Origin: Vibrio sp. SCSIO 43137
GTDB taxonomy: Bacteria > Pseudomonadota > Gammaproteobacteria > Enterobacterales > Vibrionaceae
Assembly: GCF_028201475.1 (NCBI RefSeq)
Contig: NZ_CP116384.1
Location: 310,001 to 374,000, forward strand
DNA: 64,000 nucleotides
Direction of reading: 5' to 3'
In this document: one piece after another, positions 55,479 through 64,000 of the stretch
Layout: each line of letters starts with the position of its first letter
Numbering within the stretch: position 1 is the first letter of the stretch
Notes under the pieces: generated by a model
What the model was told of the DNA's origin: nothing
What the model saw: the letters and a program-made list of their open reading frames with translations, nothing else
The model's database searches: none
Program-made: the position numbers and the translations under genes

Positions 55479-57110
55479 GTGTTGTTCTCCAATGTATCTA
55501 TAAAGAAAAAGATCAGTGCCGTATTTTTACTGGTGTCGGTTCTGCTCAGTATGTTCCTTTACTTCTTCGTTTCTCAGGTCAAATACATTCAGGAAATGGT
55601 TGAAGTGTTTGCTGATACCACAGTGCCAAGTATTGTGCTGGTGAAAAACCTGCAAAACGAGGTGCTTACCCTGAGGGAAGAGCAGTTTATGCTGTTGGCG
55701 AACTTAGAAAGCGATCAGAAAAACAGCATTGTGGCAGAGATATCTCATATGCAGAGCAAAATTGAAGGCTCTGTGGAAGAGTACCGGCAGGGACTGTGGG
55801 ACGAGCGGGATGAGAGAGCGTTTGCTGCCGTGGACAAAAGCTGGAAACAGTACCGCGATGTCCATTCACAGTTTATGGCGGCCATTGATAGCGGCCGGTT
55901 TAAACAGGCGGTGAGTATAACCAACAGTGGTGCAGTACAGTTTGATAACCTTAAGCAGGCCATTGCTGATCTGGAGCTTTTAAACACTGTCTACGCTGAC
56001 GAAGATGAGCAGGGTACAAAGGAGAGAGTTGAGTCAGCCATTCTGTATAGTGCTATTGGTGTTGCCGGTGTTATCGGCTTTATGATTATTTCCGCCATTA
56101 TGCTGATAAGACAGATATGCAACCCTCTGACACTGGTTATTGATATGGCGGGAAAAATCGCTGCCGGCGACCTGACTCACCAATTGCAACGGGACAAGAT
56201 AGGCAATGATGAACTGGGCGAACTGGCGGATACCTGTAGTGAAATGCAGGCCAACCTGTTGAGTCTGGTTGACCAAATCTCCAGTACGTCAAATCAGCTT
56301 GGTGCATCAATCGAAGAGGTGAACTCTATCTCTGAACAGGCTCTCACAGGAATGAACGAGCAGAAAGACCAGCTTAGTCTGGTTGCCACTGCCATGAATC
56401 AGATTCAGGCTACGGTGAATGATGTGGCGGGGAATACAGAAGCCGCTTCTCGGTCAGCAGGAGAGGCTACTTTGGAAGCGAAAAATGGCTCCGATGTGGT
56501 GCAGCTTTGCGTCAGTAAGATTGAGCAGGCTGAGTCATCTATCCGTGAAACCGGCGAAATGATCGAAGATCTGGAAAAAGATGCCTCCAATATCAGTGTG
56601 GTTGTCGACGTGATACAAAGTATTGCAGAGCAGACTAACCTTCTGGCATTAAATGCAGCAATAGAAGCCGCAAGGGCAGGTGAGCAAGGGCGTGGCTTCG
56701 CCGTGGTAGCTGATGAAGTGCGGGTGCTGGCAGGAAGGACACACGACTCAACGGAGGAAGTGGTTTCCATTATCAACTCTCTGCAGTCACGTTCAAAAGA
56801 GACAGTACTGGCAACCCAGAAAAGCGGTGAGCTAATTCAGAGCTGTGTAGAACAAACCCTTCTCGCCGGAGAGGTGATTCAGCAGATAGGTAACGGCGTA
56901 GATTCTATTGCTGAGATGAGCATTCAGGTGGCAAGTACCTGTAGTGAACAGAGTTCCGTAACGGAAGATTTGCACCGAAATGTCGAGCAGATTAATGACT
57001 TCTCTGAAGGCGTTACCCTTGGCGCATCACAGACGGTGCAGGCTTGTTCTGATTTAGGCCATCAGGCGGCAAACCTGCTTAATATCGTGCAGAAGTTCAA
57101 AATTAGCTGA
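55479..57110 (+). CDS. Methyl-accepting chemotaxis protein with a four-helix-bundle sensor
   Basis: 543 aa. TM1 (about 12-30), helical periplasmic domain (about 31-185, 4HB_MCP type: '[24 protein letters not shown]'), TM2 (about 190-208), HAMP (about 210-262), then the signalling hairpin with '[22 protein letters not shown]' region and no C-terminal pentapeptide. The start could be the GTG at 55479 or the TTG at 55482. Ligand unknown. A second receptor of a different sensor class from the one at 6537-8201. Confidence 0.9.
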   Translation: MLFSNVSIKKKISAVFLLVSVLLSMFLYFFVSQVKYIQEMVEVFADTTVPSIVLVKNLQNEVLTLREEQFMLLANLESDQKNSIVAEISHMQSKIEGSVEEYRQGLWDERDERAFAAVDKSWKQYRDVHSQFMAAIDSGRFKQAVSITNSGAVQFDNLKQAIADLELLNTVYADEDEQGTKERVESAILYSAIGVAGVIGFMIISAIMLIRQICNPLTLVIDMAGKIAAGDLTHQLQRDKIGNDELGELADTCSEMQANLLSLVDQISSTSNQLGASIEEVNSISEQALTGMNEQKDQLSLVATAMNQIQATVNDVAGNTEAASRSAGEATLEAKNGSDVVQLCVSKIEQAESSIRETGEMIEDLEKDASNISVVVDVIQSIAEQTNLLALNAAIEAARAGEQGRGFAVVADEVRVLAGRTHDSTEEVVSIINSLQSRSKETVLATQKSGELIQSCVEQTLLAGEVIQQIGNGVDSIAEMSIQVASTCSEQSSVTEDLHRNVEQINDFSEGVTLGASQTVQACSDLGHQAANLLNIVQKFKIS

Positions 57111-57133
57111 TAACTGAACGCTGGCGGTTACGC

Positions 57134-57760
57134 TCAGACTTCAGCTCTTAACTGATCCAGAAAAGAGAGCATAAACCGGGTGCGTTTTTCCGCCTCGGTT
57201 TTTGCTGATTGGGTATTGAAGGTGTCAGCCAGCCTGAGCAGTTTTACGTAAAAGTGGTCAACCGCATACTGCTTATCATCGGGCCGACGAGTATCGCAAA
57301 AAGCATCCTGTGGATGATAAAGTGGTGTGCCCAACTGGGTAGTTACCTGCATCCAGCGGGTGACACCAATAGCGCCTAATGCATCCAGCCTGTCGGCATC
57401 CTGAACAATACTGGCTTCAGTCGTTTCCGGCTTAATTCCGGCACTAAAACTGTGCGCTGCGATAGCGTGATAGATGCCGTCGAACCACTTCTCCGGGTAG
57501 TTAATTTCCCTCAGAAAAGCGATCGCTTTTTCCGCCGCCATTACCGAGCTCTGAGTCCGTTGCGGATGGTTTTTTGCCAGCGAGACACAGTCATGCAGAT
57601 AGGCGGCAGGTACAACAATCTCAGCAATAGCCTGCTCCGGTTGGCAAAGTTGTTTTGCGCTTTTAACCACCCGTAACACATGATTAATATCGTGAGCGGC
57701 ATCCTGAGTCATCTCTTTTTCCACAAAGGAGAGCATCTTCTGCTCATACTCGTTGATCAT
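57134..57760 (-). CDS. HD-domain phosphohydrolase
   Basis: 208 aa from the ATG at 57760 ('MINEYEQKML'); an upstream start at 57796 lacks an RBS. HD metal motif: 'DAAHDINHVLRVV' (His), 'AAYLHDCV' (His-Asp) and 'IVQDADRLDALGAIG' (Asp). Resembles the YedJ group of uncharacterised HD hydrolases that may act on nucleotides. Convergent with the chemoreceptor gene. Confidence 0.85.
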   Translation of the reverse strand: MINEYEQKMLSFVEKEMTQDAAHDINHVLRVVKSAKQLCQPEQAIAEIVVPAAYLHDCVSLAKNHPQRTQSSVMAAEKAIAFLREINYPEKWFDGIYHAIAAHSFSAGIKPETTEASIVQDADRLDALGAIGVTRWMQVTTQLGTPLYHPQDAFCDTRRPDDKQYAVDHFYVKLLRLADTFNTQSAKTEAEKRTRFMLSFLDQLRAEV

Positions 57761-57897
57761 AATTAATCTCTTTATCAGATGGTTAGCTGCCAGCATAGGG
57801 AGATCAATACTACATTAAAATGGAACAAATTGGACTCGTAAAGTGACAGCAGAACTCTTACCATAAGCACCCATGTTAACCAAAAAAGTAACCTATT

Positions 57898-58233
57898 ATG
57901 TCTTACCCTCCATGCCCTCAATGTCAGTCTGAATATGTATATCAAGATCAGGAGCAACTGGTTTGCCCTGAATGTGCTTACGAATGGAACCCGTCGGAAG
58001 CCGCTGATGATATTCCCAATGTAAAGGACGCCAACGGCACACAGCTTAGTGAAGGGGATAAGGTCACCATCGCCAAAGACCTGAAGGTAAAAGGTAGCTC
58101 ACAGGTGCTAAAGATTGGGACTAAAGCGGTGATCAGGCGTATTGTTGACGGCAAAGATCACCAGCTTGATTGTAAGGTAGATGGTACCGGCGAGATGATG
58201 ATTACGGCGAAGTACGTGAAGAGAGCCGGATAA
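57898..58233 (+). CDS. yjdM: YjdM/PhnA-like zinc-ribbon protein
   Basis: 111 aa, same as E. coli YjdM (formerly PhnA). N-terminal zinc ribbon C-P-x-C...C-P-x-C (Cys6, Cys9, Cys23, Cys26 approx.) and the C-terminal domain 'VKGSSQVLKIGTKAVIRRIVDGKDH'. Function is unclear in spite of the old phosphonate label. Its last 32 bases overlap the 3' end of the convergent YdcZ gene. Confidence 0.9.
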   Translation: MSYPPCPQCQSEYVYQDQEQLVCPECAYEWNPSEAADDIPNVKDANGTQLSEGDKVTIAKDLKVKGSSQVLKIGTKAVIRRIVDGKDHQLDCKVDGTGEMMITAKYVKRAG

Positions 58234-58639
58234 ACTCTTTCGTCGCGATACCGGCCACAATCAGAACGACACCGGTCAGGCTCAGCAGCATATTCTGAGG
58301 CAATCCAATGAGCATATCGATTAGCAGGCTAAGCAGCATCTGACCGCTGATCACCAGAATAATGGCGTTGGTGGAGCCGAGTTTTGTCATCACCAGACTG
58401 TTGACCGCCACATAAAGGGCGCCGATGACCCCGCCGGTATACAGAGTAAAGTCCGTAGGCAGTTGCTCAGGCAGTCCAAACCAACTCAGAACCAGCAGAG
58501 TCAGAAAAGCAAAACCGATAAGGTGGTTGATATAAGAGGCGTGAAATGCCCCGCGATACTGGCTCAGCTGTCCGTTTAGTATCCTGCTCAGTGCGATACA
58601 GATACCGTTAATCAGGGCGAGAAATATATAGAAAATCAT
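58202..58639 (-). CDS. YdcZ-family (DUF606) membrane protein, subunit 2
   Basis: 145 aa with about five helices ('IFLALINGICIALSRILNGQL', 'GVIGALYVAVNSLVMTKLGST', 'LLSLTGVVLIVAGIATKEF'), half-sized DMT superfamily. YdcZ-type proteins are thought to work as hetero-pairs. It lies 2 bases after the sister gene and overlaps yjdM at the 3' end. Confidence 0.85.
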   Translation of the reverse strand: MIFYIFLALINGICIALSRILNGQLSQYRGAFHASYINHLIGFAFLTLLVLSWFGLPEQLPTDFTLYTGGVIGALYVAVNSLVMTKLGSTNAIILVISGQMLLSLLIDMLIGLPQNMLLSLTGVVLIVAGIATKEFIRLSSRTSP

Positions 58640-58641
58640 GT

Positions 58642-59103
58642 TTAGCTCCGGGCAAAAATAATCAGTGTTGAGCCGGCGGTAACGAGCAGAACAGGCAGTA
58701 ACTCCATTGCTGTAAAAGCCCTTTTTGGCAGATTCAGCCAGCCAAAGTGCTCACACAGAAGAGAAAAACTTAACTGGCCAATAAGCCCCAGAGCCAATGT
58801 ACCTGACAGGCCAATTGCGCTATTGACGGTGACCGACGCCAGCACAACCGTTAGTGCACCGGGAACTCCGCCCAGAAAGAAAATTCGTGGCGCTTTTGAT
58901 CTTTCACCCCCTGTGGTGTCTGTTTTTCTGGTTATTGCCAGCAGGCTATAGGCGACCAAGGCTCCGATTCCGTGCGCCAGCCACGAGGCATTAACAGCAG
59001 AGGTTGAGGCCGCCAGTTGGCTGTTCAGATAGATCATCAGAGCCAGTAATCCGCCGCCGCACAATGCCAGCAGGGAATAGCGATTAAGGTTAAGGCTTTG
59101 CAT
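58642..59103 (-). CDS. YdcZ-family (DUF606) membrane protein, subunit 1
   Basis: 153 aa with the same fold as the next gene ('LLALCGGGLLALMIYLNSQLA', 'FFLGGVPGALTVVLASVTVNSAIGLSGTLALGLIGQL' region). First gene of a two-gene unit divergent from LysR. Paired small DUF606 proteins likely form one dimeric exporter; substrate unknown. Confidence 0.85.
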   Translation of the reverse strand: MQSLNLNRYSLLALCGGGLLALMIYLNSQLAASTSAVNASWLAHGIGALVAYSLLAITRKTDTTGGERSKAPRIFFLGGVPGALTVVLASVTVNSAIGLSGTLALGLIGQLSFSLLCEHFGWLNLPKRAFTAMELLPVLLVTAGSTLIIFARS

Positions 59104-59133
59104 AAATACTCCTTTTTTGTTGGCGCTACTTTA

Positions 59134-59151
59134 ATTGTATTCGAAAACAAT
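59134..59151. promoter_or_regulatory. 18-bp palindrome between ydcZ pair and lysR
   Basis: ATTGTATTCGAAAACAAT has symmetry at 16 of 18 positions (ATTGT-W-TTCGAA-W-ACAAT), placed mid-way in the 92-bp divergent region. Likely LysR operator; promoter hexamers are not clear. Confidence 0.5.
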
Positions 59152-59195
59152 GATAATCTCTGGTTAAGAAAATCATTGAAGAGAAAAAGTTGACA

Positions 59196-60104
59196 ATGAA
59201 AGAAGGGTTTTCCGCTATTCCTGTATTTGTTGCTGTGGTTGAGTGCGGCAGTTTCTCATCGGCGGCAGAGCGGCTTGGAATGACTAAATCGGCGGTCAGC
59301 AAGCGTATATCGGTTCTGGAAGACAGCCTTGGTGTCAGGCTGTTTCACCGCACCACCAGAAAACTGACCCTGACGGAAGCGGGAGAAAGGTTTTCCGACT
59401 ATGCCAGAAATGCCTATTCACTGGCCCAGGACGGTTTTGCAGCTTTGTCCAGCTATCAGGGCAAACCTAAAGGTGTGTTGAAGATCAATGCCCCAATGAC
59501 TTTTTCCAGACTCCACCTTGTTCCTTTTATTAAAGAGTTTTTAGACACTTACCCGGATATGGAAGTGATACTCAGTATGGATGATAAGGTGGTGGATATG
59601 ACCGAAGGTGCTTTCGATGTCGGTATCCGCATTGGTGAGCTAAAGGACTCTTCGCTGATTGCGCGCAAACTGGTGGATTGTAAAAGTGTGGTTTGTGCTT
59701 CACCTGACTACCTTAAGCAATACGGTACACCACAAACACCTCAGGATCTTACCGATCACAACTGTATCTATTACAGCTTGTTTCAGGCCGGAGTTGAGTG
59801 GAGCTTTTATTATGATGATAAGAAGATAAAGGTTGAGCCTAAGGGCAACTTTATCGTCAATAACAGTGACGCTATTGCGGAGGTTCTGCTTCAGGGGTTA
59901 GGTATCTGCCAGATGCCGACCTTTATTGTTTCTGACTACCTTTCCGATGGCCGTCTTGTTCCTCTGCTTGAAGAGTATAGCCTTCCGGATCATGCCATTT
60001 ACGCCGTATACCCTGAGCGAAAACACCTGCCGGAGAAGGTTAAAGTGTTTATCGAGTTTATGAAAAATAAGCTGGGAACAGGCTCCGGTTACTGGGATTG
60101 CTGA
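59196..60104 (+). CDS. LysR-family regulator divergent from the ydcZ pair
   Basis: 302 aa from the ATG at 59196; a TTG six bases upstream is an alternative. Winged HTH (about 1-60, 'GSFSSAAERLGMTKSAVSKRISVLE'), effector domain 90-300. CrgA/AaeR-like subgroup ('LFHRTTRKLTLTEAGE'). Probably represses or activates the divergent membrane protein pair through the palindrome. Confidence 0.87.
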   Translation: MKEGFSAIPVFVAVVECGSFSSAAERLGMTKSAVSKRISVLEDSLGVRLFHRTTRKLTLTEAGERFSDYARNAYSLAQDGFAALSSYQGKPKGVLKINAPMTFSRLHLVPFIKEFLDTYPDMEVILSMDDKVVDMTEGAFDVGIRIGELKDSSLIARKLVDCKSVVCASPDYLKQYGTPQTPQDLTDHNCIYYSLFQAGVEWSFYYDDKKIKVEPKGNFIVNNSDAIAEVLLQGLGICQMPTFIVSDYLSDGRLVPLLEEYSLPDHAIYAVYPERKHLPEKVKVFIEFMKNKLGTGSGYWDC

Positions 60105-60243
60105 CAGTTCTGTTTTAGACAATACCATTTCTGCAATTCACTTGTCCCTGATTGCTAATGTTCACCTTTCTGCCTGCTGATTATTATCTCTCCCGTAGCT
60201 TGATAAGCATTAACGGCAAAGAAGCCAAAACAGGAGAAAAATT

Positions 60244-61233
60244 ATGAAAGCGGTTGTTTTAGAACAGACAGGCGGAAGCGATAAACTGATTTATAAAGAG
60301 ATCGATAAGCCTCAGCTTAAAGAGGGTCAGGTACTGGTTGAAATGAAAGCCGCACCGATCAACTTTATCGATACGGTTATCCGTGAAGGCAATATGCCTC
60401 CGGGTATGATGCCTGAACTGCCATTTATTTCTGGTGTTGAAGGCAGTGGTATTGTTGCTGACGCCAACGGTACAGAGCTTAAACAGGGACAGAAAGTTGC
60501 ATTTTTGGGCCCTATTGGCGCATCTACTTACGCAGAATACACAGCTGTTGACGCTGATAAACTGATATTGCTTCCAGAGACAGCCGATGTTCTTCAAGCA
60601 GGCGCCATGCCGGTCACTTACTTCACTGCTTACCATATGCTGCACAATGTAGCGCGTGCAGAGCAGGATAAGTTTGCCCTGATTTACGCATCGACAGGTG
60701 GTGTTGGTACAGCATTGATTCAGCTTGCTAAAGTGGCCGGCCTGAAAGTGATTGCCCTTGACCGTCAGGACGAGAAAGTAGAACAGGCGCTGAAGCTGGG
60801 TGCTGACTATGCCTTTAACTCCACCGAAAACTGGGTGGAAGAGGTGAAAAAGGTCACGGAAGGCAAAGGGGTTAACTACATCTTTAATCCGGTAGCTGGT
60901 GACACCATTAAGCAGGATCTGGACGTGCTTGCCACTCTTGGCCATATCGTTATCTTCGGTTTCCTTGCCGGTGTGGGTGAAACTAACCTGCAGGCAGAAG
61001 CAGTTCAGCATTTTGGTAAGGCACCAACCATTACCTACTCTGAAATCTACGCGACTTTCTTCAGCGACTTCCCGTTGGTGAAAAAATCGATGAATGCCAT
61101 TTATCAACTACTGGATGAAGGCAAAATCAATCCGGTTTACTCCACTATGCCACTGGCAGAAGCCTCTCAGGCGCACGACCTGCTGGAGAGCGGAAAAATT
61201 ATGGGCAAGATGCTGCTGACGCCAGAAGCATAG
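60244..61233 (+). CDS. NADPH:quinone oxidoreductase (MDR family)
   Basis: 329 aa. Catalytic GroES-like domain (about 1-125), then the Rossmann part with A-S-T-G-G-V-G-T ('YASTGGVGTALIQLAK', about 148-163). No zinc-binding Cys clusters, as in Qor-type zinc-free MDR enzymes. It reduces quinones or enones with NADPH. AGGAG lies before the ATG. It ends 11 bases from the convergent LysR gene. Confidence 0.87.
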   Translation: MKAVVLEQTGGSDKLIYKEIDKPQLKEGQVLVEMKAAPINFIDTVIREGNMPPGMMPELPFISGVEGSGIVADANGTELKQGQKVAFLGPIGASTYAEYTAVDADKLILLPETADVLQAGAMPVTYFTAYHMLHNVARAEQDKFALIYASTGGVGTALIQLAKVAGLKVIALDRQDEKVEQALKLGADYAFNSTENWVEEVKKVTEGKGVNYIFNPVAGDTIKQDLDVLATLGHIVIFGFLAGVGETNLQAEAVQHFGKAPTITYSEIYATFFSDFPLVKKSMNAIYQLLDEGKINPVYSTMPLAEASQAHDLLESGKIMGKMLLTPEA

Positions 61234-61244
61234 AGCGAGAGATA

Positions 61245-62141
61245 TTATTCAGCAGACAGTGTCTGCTGATGCCTCTGACGGATATAGTCAACAATATGTC
61301 TGATCTGACTGATGGTATGGCGTTTACCGATATAGTAGGCATACATGGTTCTGGTTCTGGGTTTATAGTTAGCGATATGAATTTTGCTGAGAGTGTCGTC
61401 CTGAATGATGTCATCGGGTAGCAAGCCGATAAACTGCCCGCTTACTACTGCGTGGCGGGCAAGTTCCAGATCATCCACTGTCAGTTTGGCATTTGGCTGG
61501 AATACCGCTTCCTGATGGCGGTTATCGGTAAATACCCACGCCTTGGCCGGCATAGAGATAACTGCCGGAAGCTGGGATAACTGCTCAAAAGTAATCCCCT
61601 CCGTCGGCAGGTTGTGAGCTTGCATAAACTTATTACTGGCATAAACAGAGTAGGGAATATCCCATAAACGCAATGCTATAGCGGAAGAATCGGGCAGGGG
61701 ACCTACCCGGAAAGCGAGGTCGACATTGTCCTGAACAAGATTGAGATTAACGTTAGAGAGGGAAAGCTCAAGGTTGAGCTCTTTGTGCTCAGAAGCAAAA
61801 TCGATTAGCCAGTGACCAAGAAAGTCCAGACCAGCCCGAACCGGCATAGAGACGGACAGTTCCCCTTTAAACTGAACCTCATCTTCAATGGCAAGTTTGA
61901 TAGAGCTGGTTAGTGAACCAAGCAAGGGAGAGCAGTCGCGGTAGAGCTGCTGGCCGCGGTTTGTTACCGTTACTTCTCTGGTTGTGCGGTGTAGCAGGTG
62001 CAGACCGAGGGCATCTTCAAGGGCATCTATTCTGCGGCTGACCGTGCTATGAGGGATACCAAGCAGTTCAGACGCCTGCTTAAGGCTGCCCTTTTCCACT
62101 ACGGCACAAAATACACTTAAATCATCCAGTACTCTTTTCAT
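61245..62141 (-). CDS. LysR-family regulator convergent with the quinone oxidoreductase
   Basis: 298 aa. HTH 'GSLKQASELLGIPHSTVSRRIDALE' (about 17-42) and effector domain 90-295 in the CrgA-like subgroup. Convergent with the oxidoreductase; its upstream neighbour is not a divergent gene, so its target is unclear. Confidence 0.87.
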   Translation of the reverse strand: MKRVLDDLSVFCAVVEKGSLKQASELLGIPHSTVSRRIDALEDALGLHLLHRTTREVTVTNRGQQLYRDCSPLLGSLTSSIKLAIEDEVQFKGELSVSMPVRAGLDFLGHWLIDFASEHKELNLELSLSNVNLNLVQDNVDLAFRVGPLPDSSAIALRLWDIPYSVYASNKFMQAHNLPTEGITFEQLSQLPAVISMPAKAWVFTDNRHQEAVFQPNAKLTVDDLELARHAVVSGQFIGLLPDDIIQDDTLSKIHIANYKPRTRTMYAYYIGKRHTISQIRHIVDYIRQRHQQTLSAE

Positions 62142-62789
62142 CGCATGCTCTTTTATTTAACCAGCAGTTGTTCTGCTGTTAATTCTAAGCCAAAAGTGCA
62201 GCGGTTATTATCCCAAAATTGCAATTGTGTCTTGCAAAGCCGGTTTTCTCTGTTGCTTTGAGCCTACTCACCACTGTTTTGTAACTCGTCTTTCTGGTGA
62301 AAGGCTAAGATACGAAAAAGCTTAGTCAACTGCTGTATGTGTTTAAGCGCATGAGTGTCAGAGAATACTCTTGGGTGATCTTGTTGTGAAAAACAATTTA
62401 CAGCTGGTGTTATGTAAATTGGATATACTTTGAACTGGAGTGGTTTGAATTCTAATCAATATACGCTGTCAAGATTTGCCATAAGTTTTCTAATGCAATG
62501 GTAGGCTTGGAGTGAACAGTTTATTATGAAAGAGGCATTGTTTTACTTTGCTCTATAGTACATAAAAAATACATAAACGTAACATAACAAATAACAAAAC
62601 TGAAATTTGCATTAGAAAAAGTAATGTATATATAAATATAAATAGTGTAAGAGTTTGTAATAAAGTAGGGCTGCTCATAATTTTGTAACTCTCCCAAATT
62701 TATCTTCAATTTTTACTGTAAAAGAAAATTAATACACTGCAATATCGCCGACCTGAAAACTTATACACCAATAAAAGGCAAATTATCAG
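62142..62789. other. Intergenic region with a dispersed repeat, upstream of sdaC
   Basis: 648 bp without a gene. The left part carries copy B of the dispersed element; the right part (about 62460-62780) is AT-rich with an alternating stretch TATATATAAATATAAAT (62628-62644) and must hold the sdaC promoter. No terminator-like hairpin seen before sdaC. Confidence 0.5.
62242..62321. repeat. Dispersed intergenic element, copy B
   Basis: Ungapped match to copy A (16725-16806); hairpin GTCTTTC-TGGT-GAAAGGC at 62288-62305. Not part of any reading frame. Confidence 0.7.
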
Positions 62790-64000
62790 ATGAATACAAC
62801 GGCGACGTTAAACGTTAATGGACAAAAGTTTTCTAAATGGAATTATAAAGATTTTACATGGTGCTTATCACTGTTCGGCACGGCTGTAGGTGCAGGAGTA
62901 CTATTTCTTCCAATTAAAGCGGGTGCGGGTGGCTTTTGGCCACTGGTTATTCTCGCTCTACTAGCTGCTCCAATGACTTGGCTAGCGCATAAGTCTTTGG
63001 CGCGTTTTGTACTTTCAGCTAAAAATCCTGAAGCAGATATTACAGATACTGTAGAAGAGCATTTTGGTAAAGCTGGTGCCAACCTTATTACTTTTGCATA
63101 CTTCTTTGCTATTTACCCAATTGTACTAATCTATGGTGTTGGTATCACAAACACTGTTGACTCTTTCCTAGTTAACCAAGTTGGTATGGAATCTTTCCCT
63201 CGCTGGTTACTTTCTGGCGCGCTAATCGCTGCTATGACTGCGGGTGTAGTATTCGGTAAAGAGCTAATGCTGAAAGCAACATCAGCAATGGTTTACCCTC
63301 TGGTATTTATCTTGCTAGCGCTATCTTTTTACCTGATTCCTGATTGGAATACGTCAATGATGGAAGTCGCACCTGACTGGGGTTCAATGCCTTCGATTAT
63401 TTGGCTGGCAATACCAATCATCGTGTTCTCTTTTAACCATAGCCCTATAATCTCTCAGTTCTCTAAAGAACAACGTCGCGTATATGGTGATGATGCAGTT
63501 CAGAAAACGGATGCTATCACTGGTGGCGCTGCAATGATGCTAATGGGTTTTGTAATGTTCTTCGTATTTTCTGTAGTGCTTTCTCTCTCTCCAGAGCAAT
63601 TAACAACTGCACAAGAGCAAAACATCTCGATATTGTCTTACCTGGCTAATGTCCACGAGTCTCCACTTATTTCTTACATGGGACCTCTAGTAGCATTCGC
63701 AGCTATCACTTCTAGCTACTTTGGCCACTTTCTTGGTGCACATGAAGGTTTGGTTGGTCTAATCAAGTCTCGCTCTAATACTTCTGTAAGCAAGATAGAA
63801 AAAGCATCGCTTATCTTCATTGTTGTGACCACATGGATCGTTGCTATTGTTAACCCAAGTATTCTGGGCATGATTGAAACTATGGGTGCACCGATGATCG
63901 CTGCAATTTTATTCCTGATGCCTGTATTCGCGATGCAGAAAGTTCCGGCAATGGCCAAATATAAAACCTCAATACCAGTGCAGATTTTCACTGTTATCTG
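62790..64000 (+). CDS. sdaC: Serine transporter, 5' part
   Basis: The frame starts at an ATG at 62790 and is open to the window end (403 codons), so the gene is cut by the window. It matches E. coli SdaC: 'GTAVGAGVLFLPIKAGAGG', 'PMTWLAHKSLARFVLSAKNPEADITDTVEEHFG' region, 'VFSFNHSPIISQFS', 'EQNISILSYLAN' and 'TTWIVAIVNPSILGMIET'. SdaC is a HAAAP-family L-serine:H+ symporter, often found with sdaA/B serine deaminase genes, which may follow outside the window. Its codons favour A/T at third positions more than its neighbours. Confidence 0.93.
   Translation, partial: MNTTATLNVNGQKFSKWNYKDFTWCLSLFGTAVGAGVLFLPIKAGAGGFWPLVILALLAAPMTWLAHKSLARFVLSAKNPEADITDTVEEHFGKAGANLITFAYFFAIYPIVLIYGVGITNTVDSFLVNQVGMESFPRWLLSGALIAAMTAGVVFGKELMLKATSAMVYPLVFILLALSFYLIPDWNTSMMEVAPDWGSMPSIIWLAIPIIVFSFNHSPIISQFSKEQRRVYGDDAVQKTDAITGGAAMMLMGFVMFFVFSVVLSLSPEQLTTAQEQNISILSYLANVHESPLISYMGPLVAFAAITSSYFGHFLGAHEGLVGLIKSRSNTSVSKIEKASLIFIVVTTWIVAIVNPSILGMIETMGAPMIAAILFLMPVFAMQKVPAMAKYKTSIPVQIFTVI

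Noticed and set aside
60259..61107. 282-codon minus-strand ORF opposite the quinone oxidoreductase gene
   Set aside because: It is an antisense shadow of a well-supported MDR enzyme, is Cys/His/Phe-rich in a codon-mirror manner and has no domain.

Overview
This 64 kb window reads as part of the second chromosome of a Vibrio or close relative. Reasons: TyrP, NSS and DAACS transporters typical of marine gamma-proteobacteria; a complete MalT/MalPQ/GlgB plus MalK/MalEFG maltodextrin system; a VpsT-type biofilm regulator; a DUF368 (PopT-type) protein; and two copies of the Vibrio quorum-sensing small RNA Qrr. The organism call is inference from gene content and recognisable sequence; no database was consulted.

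Layout. 1-9.4 kb: 3' part of an EF-G-like GTPase gene, a lipoprotein hydrolase overlapping a 3-methyladenine glycosylase I homologue, divergent tyrP and an NSS transporter gene, a Cache-type chemoreceptor and a DUF445 gene. 9.4-16.1 kb: a DAACS symporter, the zwf-pgl-gnd oxidative pentose phosphate operon, a 45-aa entericidin-like lipoprotein and a TetR regulator. 16.1-20.5 kb: an accessory-looking stretch with an orphan BrnA antitoxin carrying the scar of a deleted brnT toxin, palindromic repeats, a LysR gene divergent from a small ORF plus HAD phosphatase, a small lipoprotein and an L,D-transpeptidase-like gene. 20.5-23.1 kb: a copper-handling operon (PCuAC, SCO, small periplasmic protein) and popT. 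23.3-23.5 kb: first qrr gene. 23.6-34.2 kb: malT divergent from malP-malQ, then glgB. 34.4-34.9 kb: an isolated MuF-C-like domain gene. 35-38.8 kb: an AEC permease and a hydrolase-MFS-DUF1415 operon. 39.1-45.4 kb: vpsT-like regulator, malK divergent from malEFG. 45.4-54 kb: thioesterase, sbcDC, LysR/EamA pair and a YgiW-type periplasmic protein. 54.1-54.3 kb: second qrr gene. 54.4-64 kb: a hypothetical exported protein, a second chemoreceptor, an HD hydrolase, yjdM, a YdcZ-type transporter pair with LysR, a quinone oxidoreductase, another LysR, and a truncated sdaC.

How it works together. MalT would activate malPQ and malK/malEFG through GGGGAKGAGG-type boxes, with CRP-like sites beside them; imported maltodextrins are degraded by MalP/MalQ, while GlgB builds glycogen. 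Both qrr genes have paired LuxO-type sites and sigma-54-type promoters, so both should respond to low cell density. VpsT-type regulators elsewhere are under quorum and c-di-GMP control, so the window combines sensing (two qrr, VpsT, two chemoreceptors) with carbon storage and uptake.

The observations most worth following are the two qrr loci with their individual deviations, the brnT deletion scar, the stand-alone MuF-C-like gene, the LysR/small-ORF/HAD unit with a 19-bp dyad, and a terminator-like hairpin in the malK leader. I found no tRNA, rRNA, CRISPR array, intact insertion sequence or prophage.
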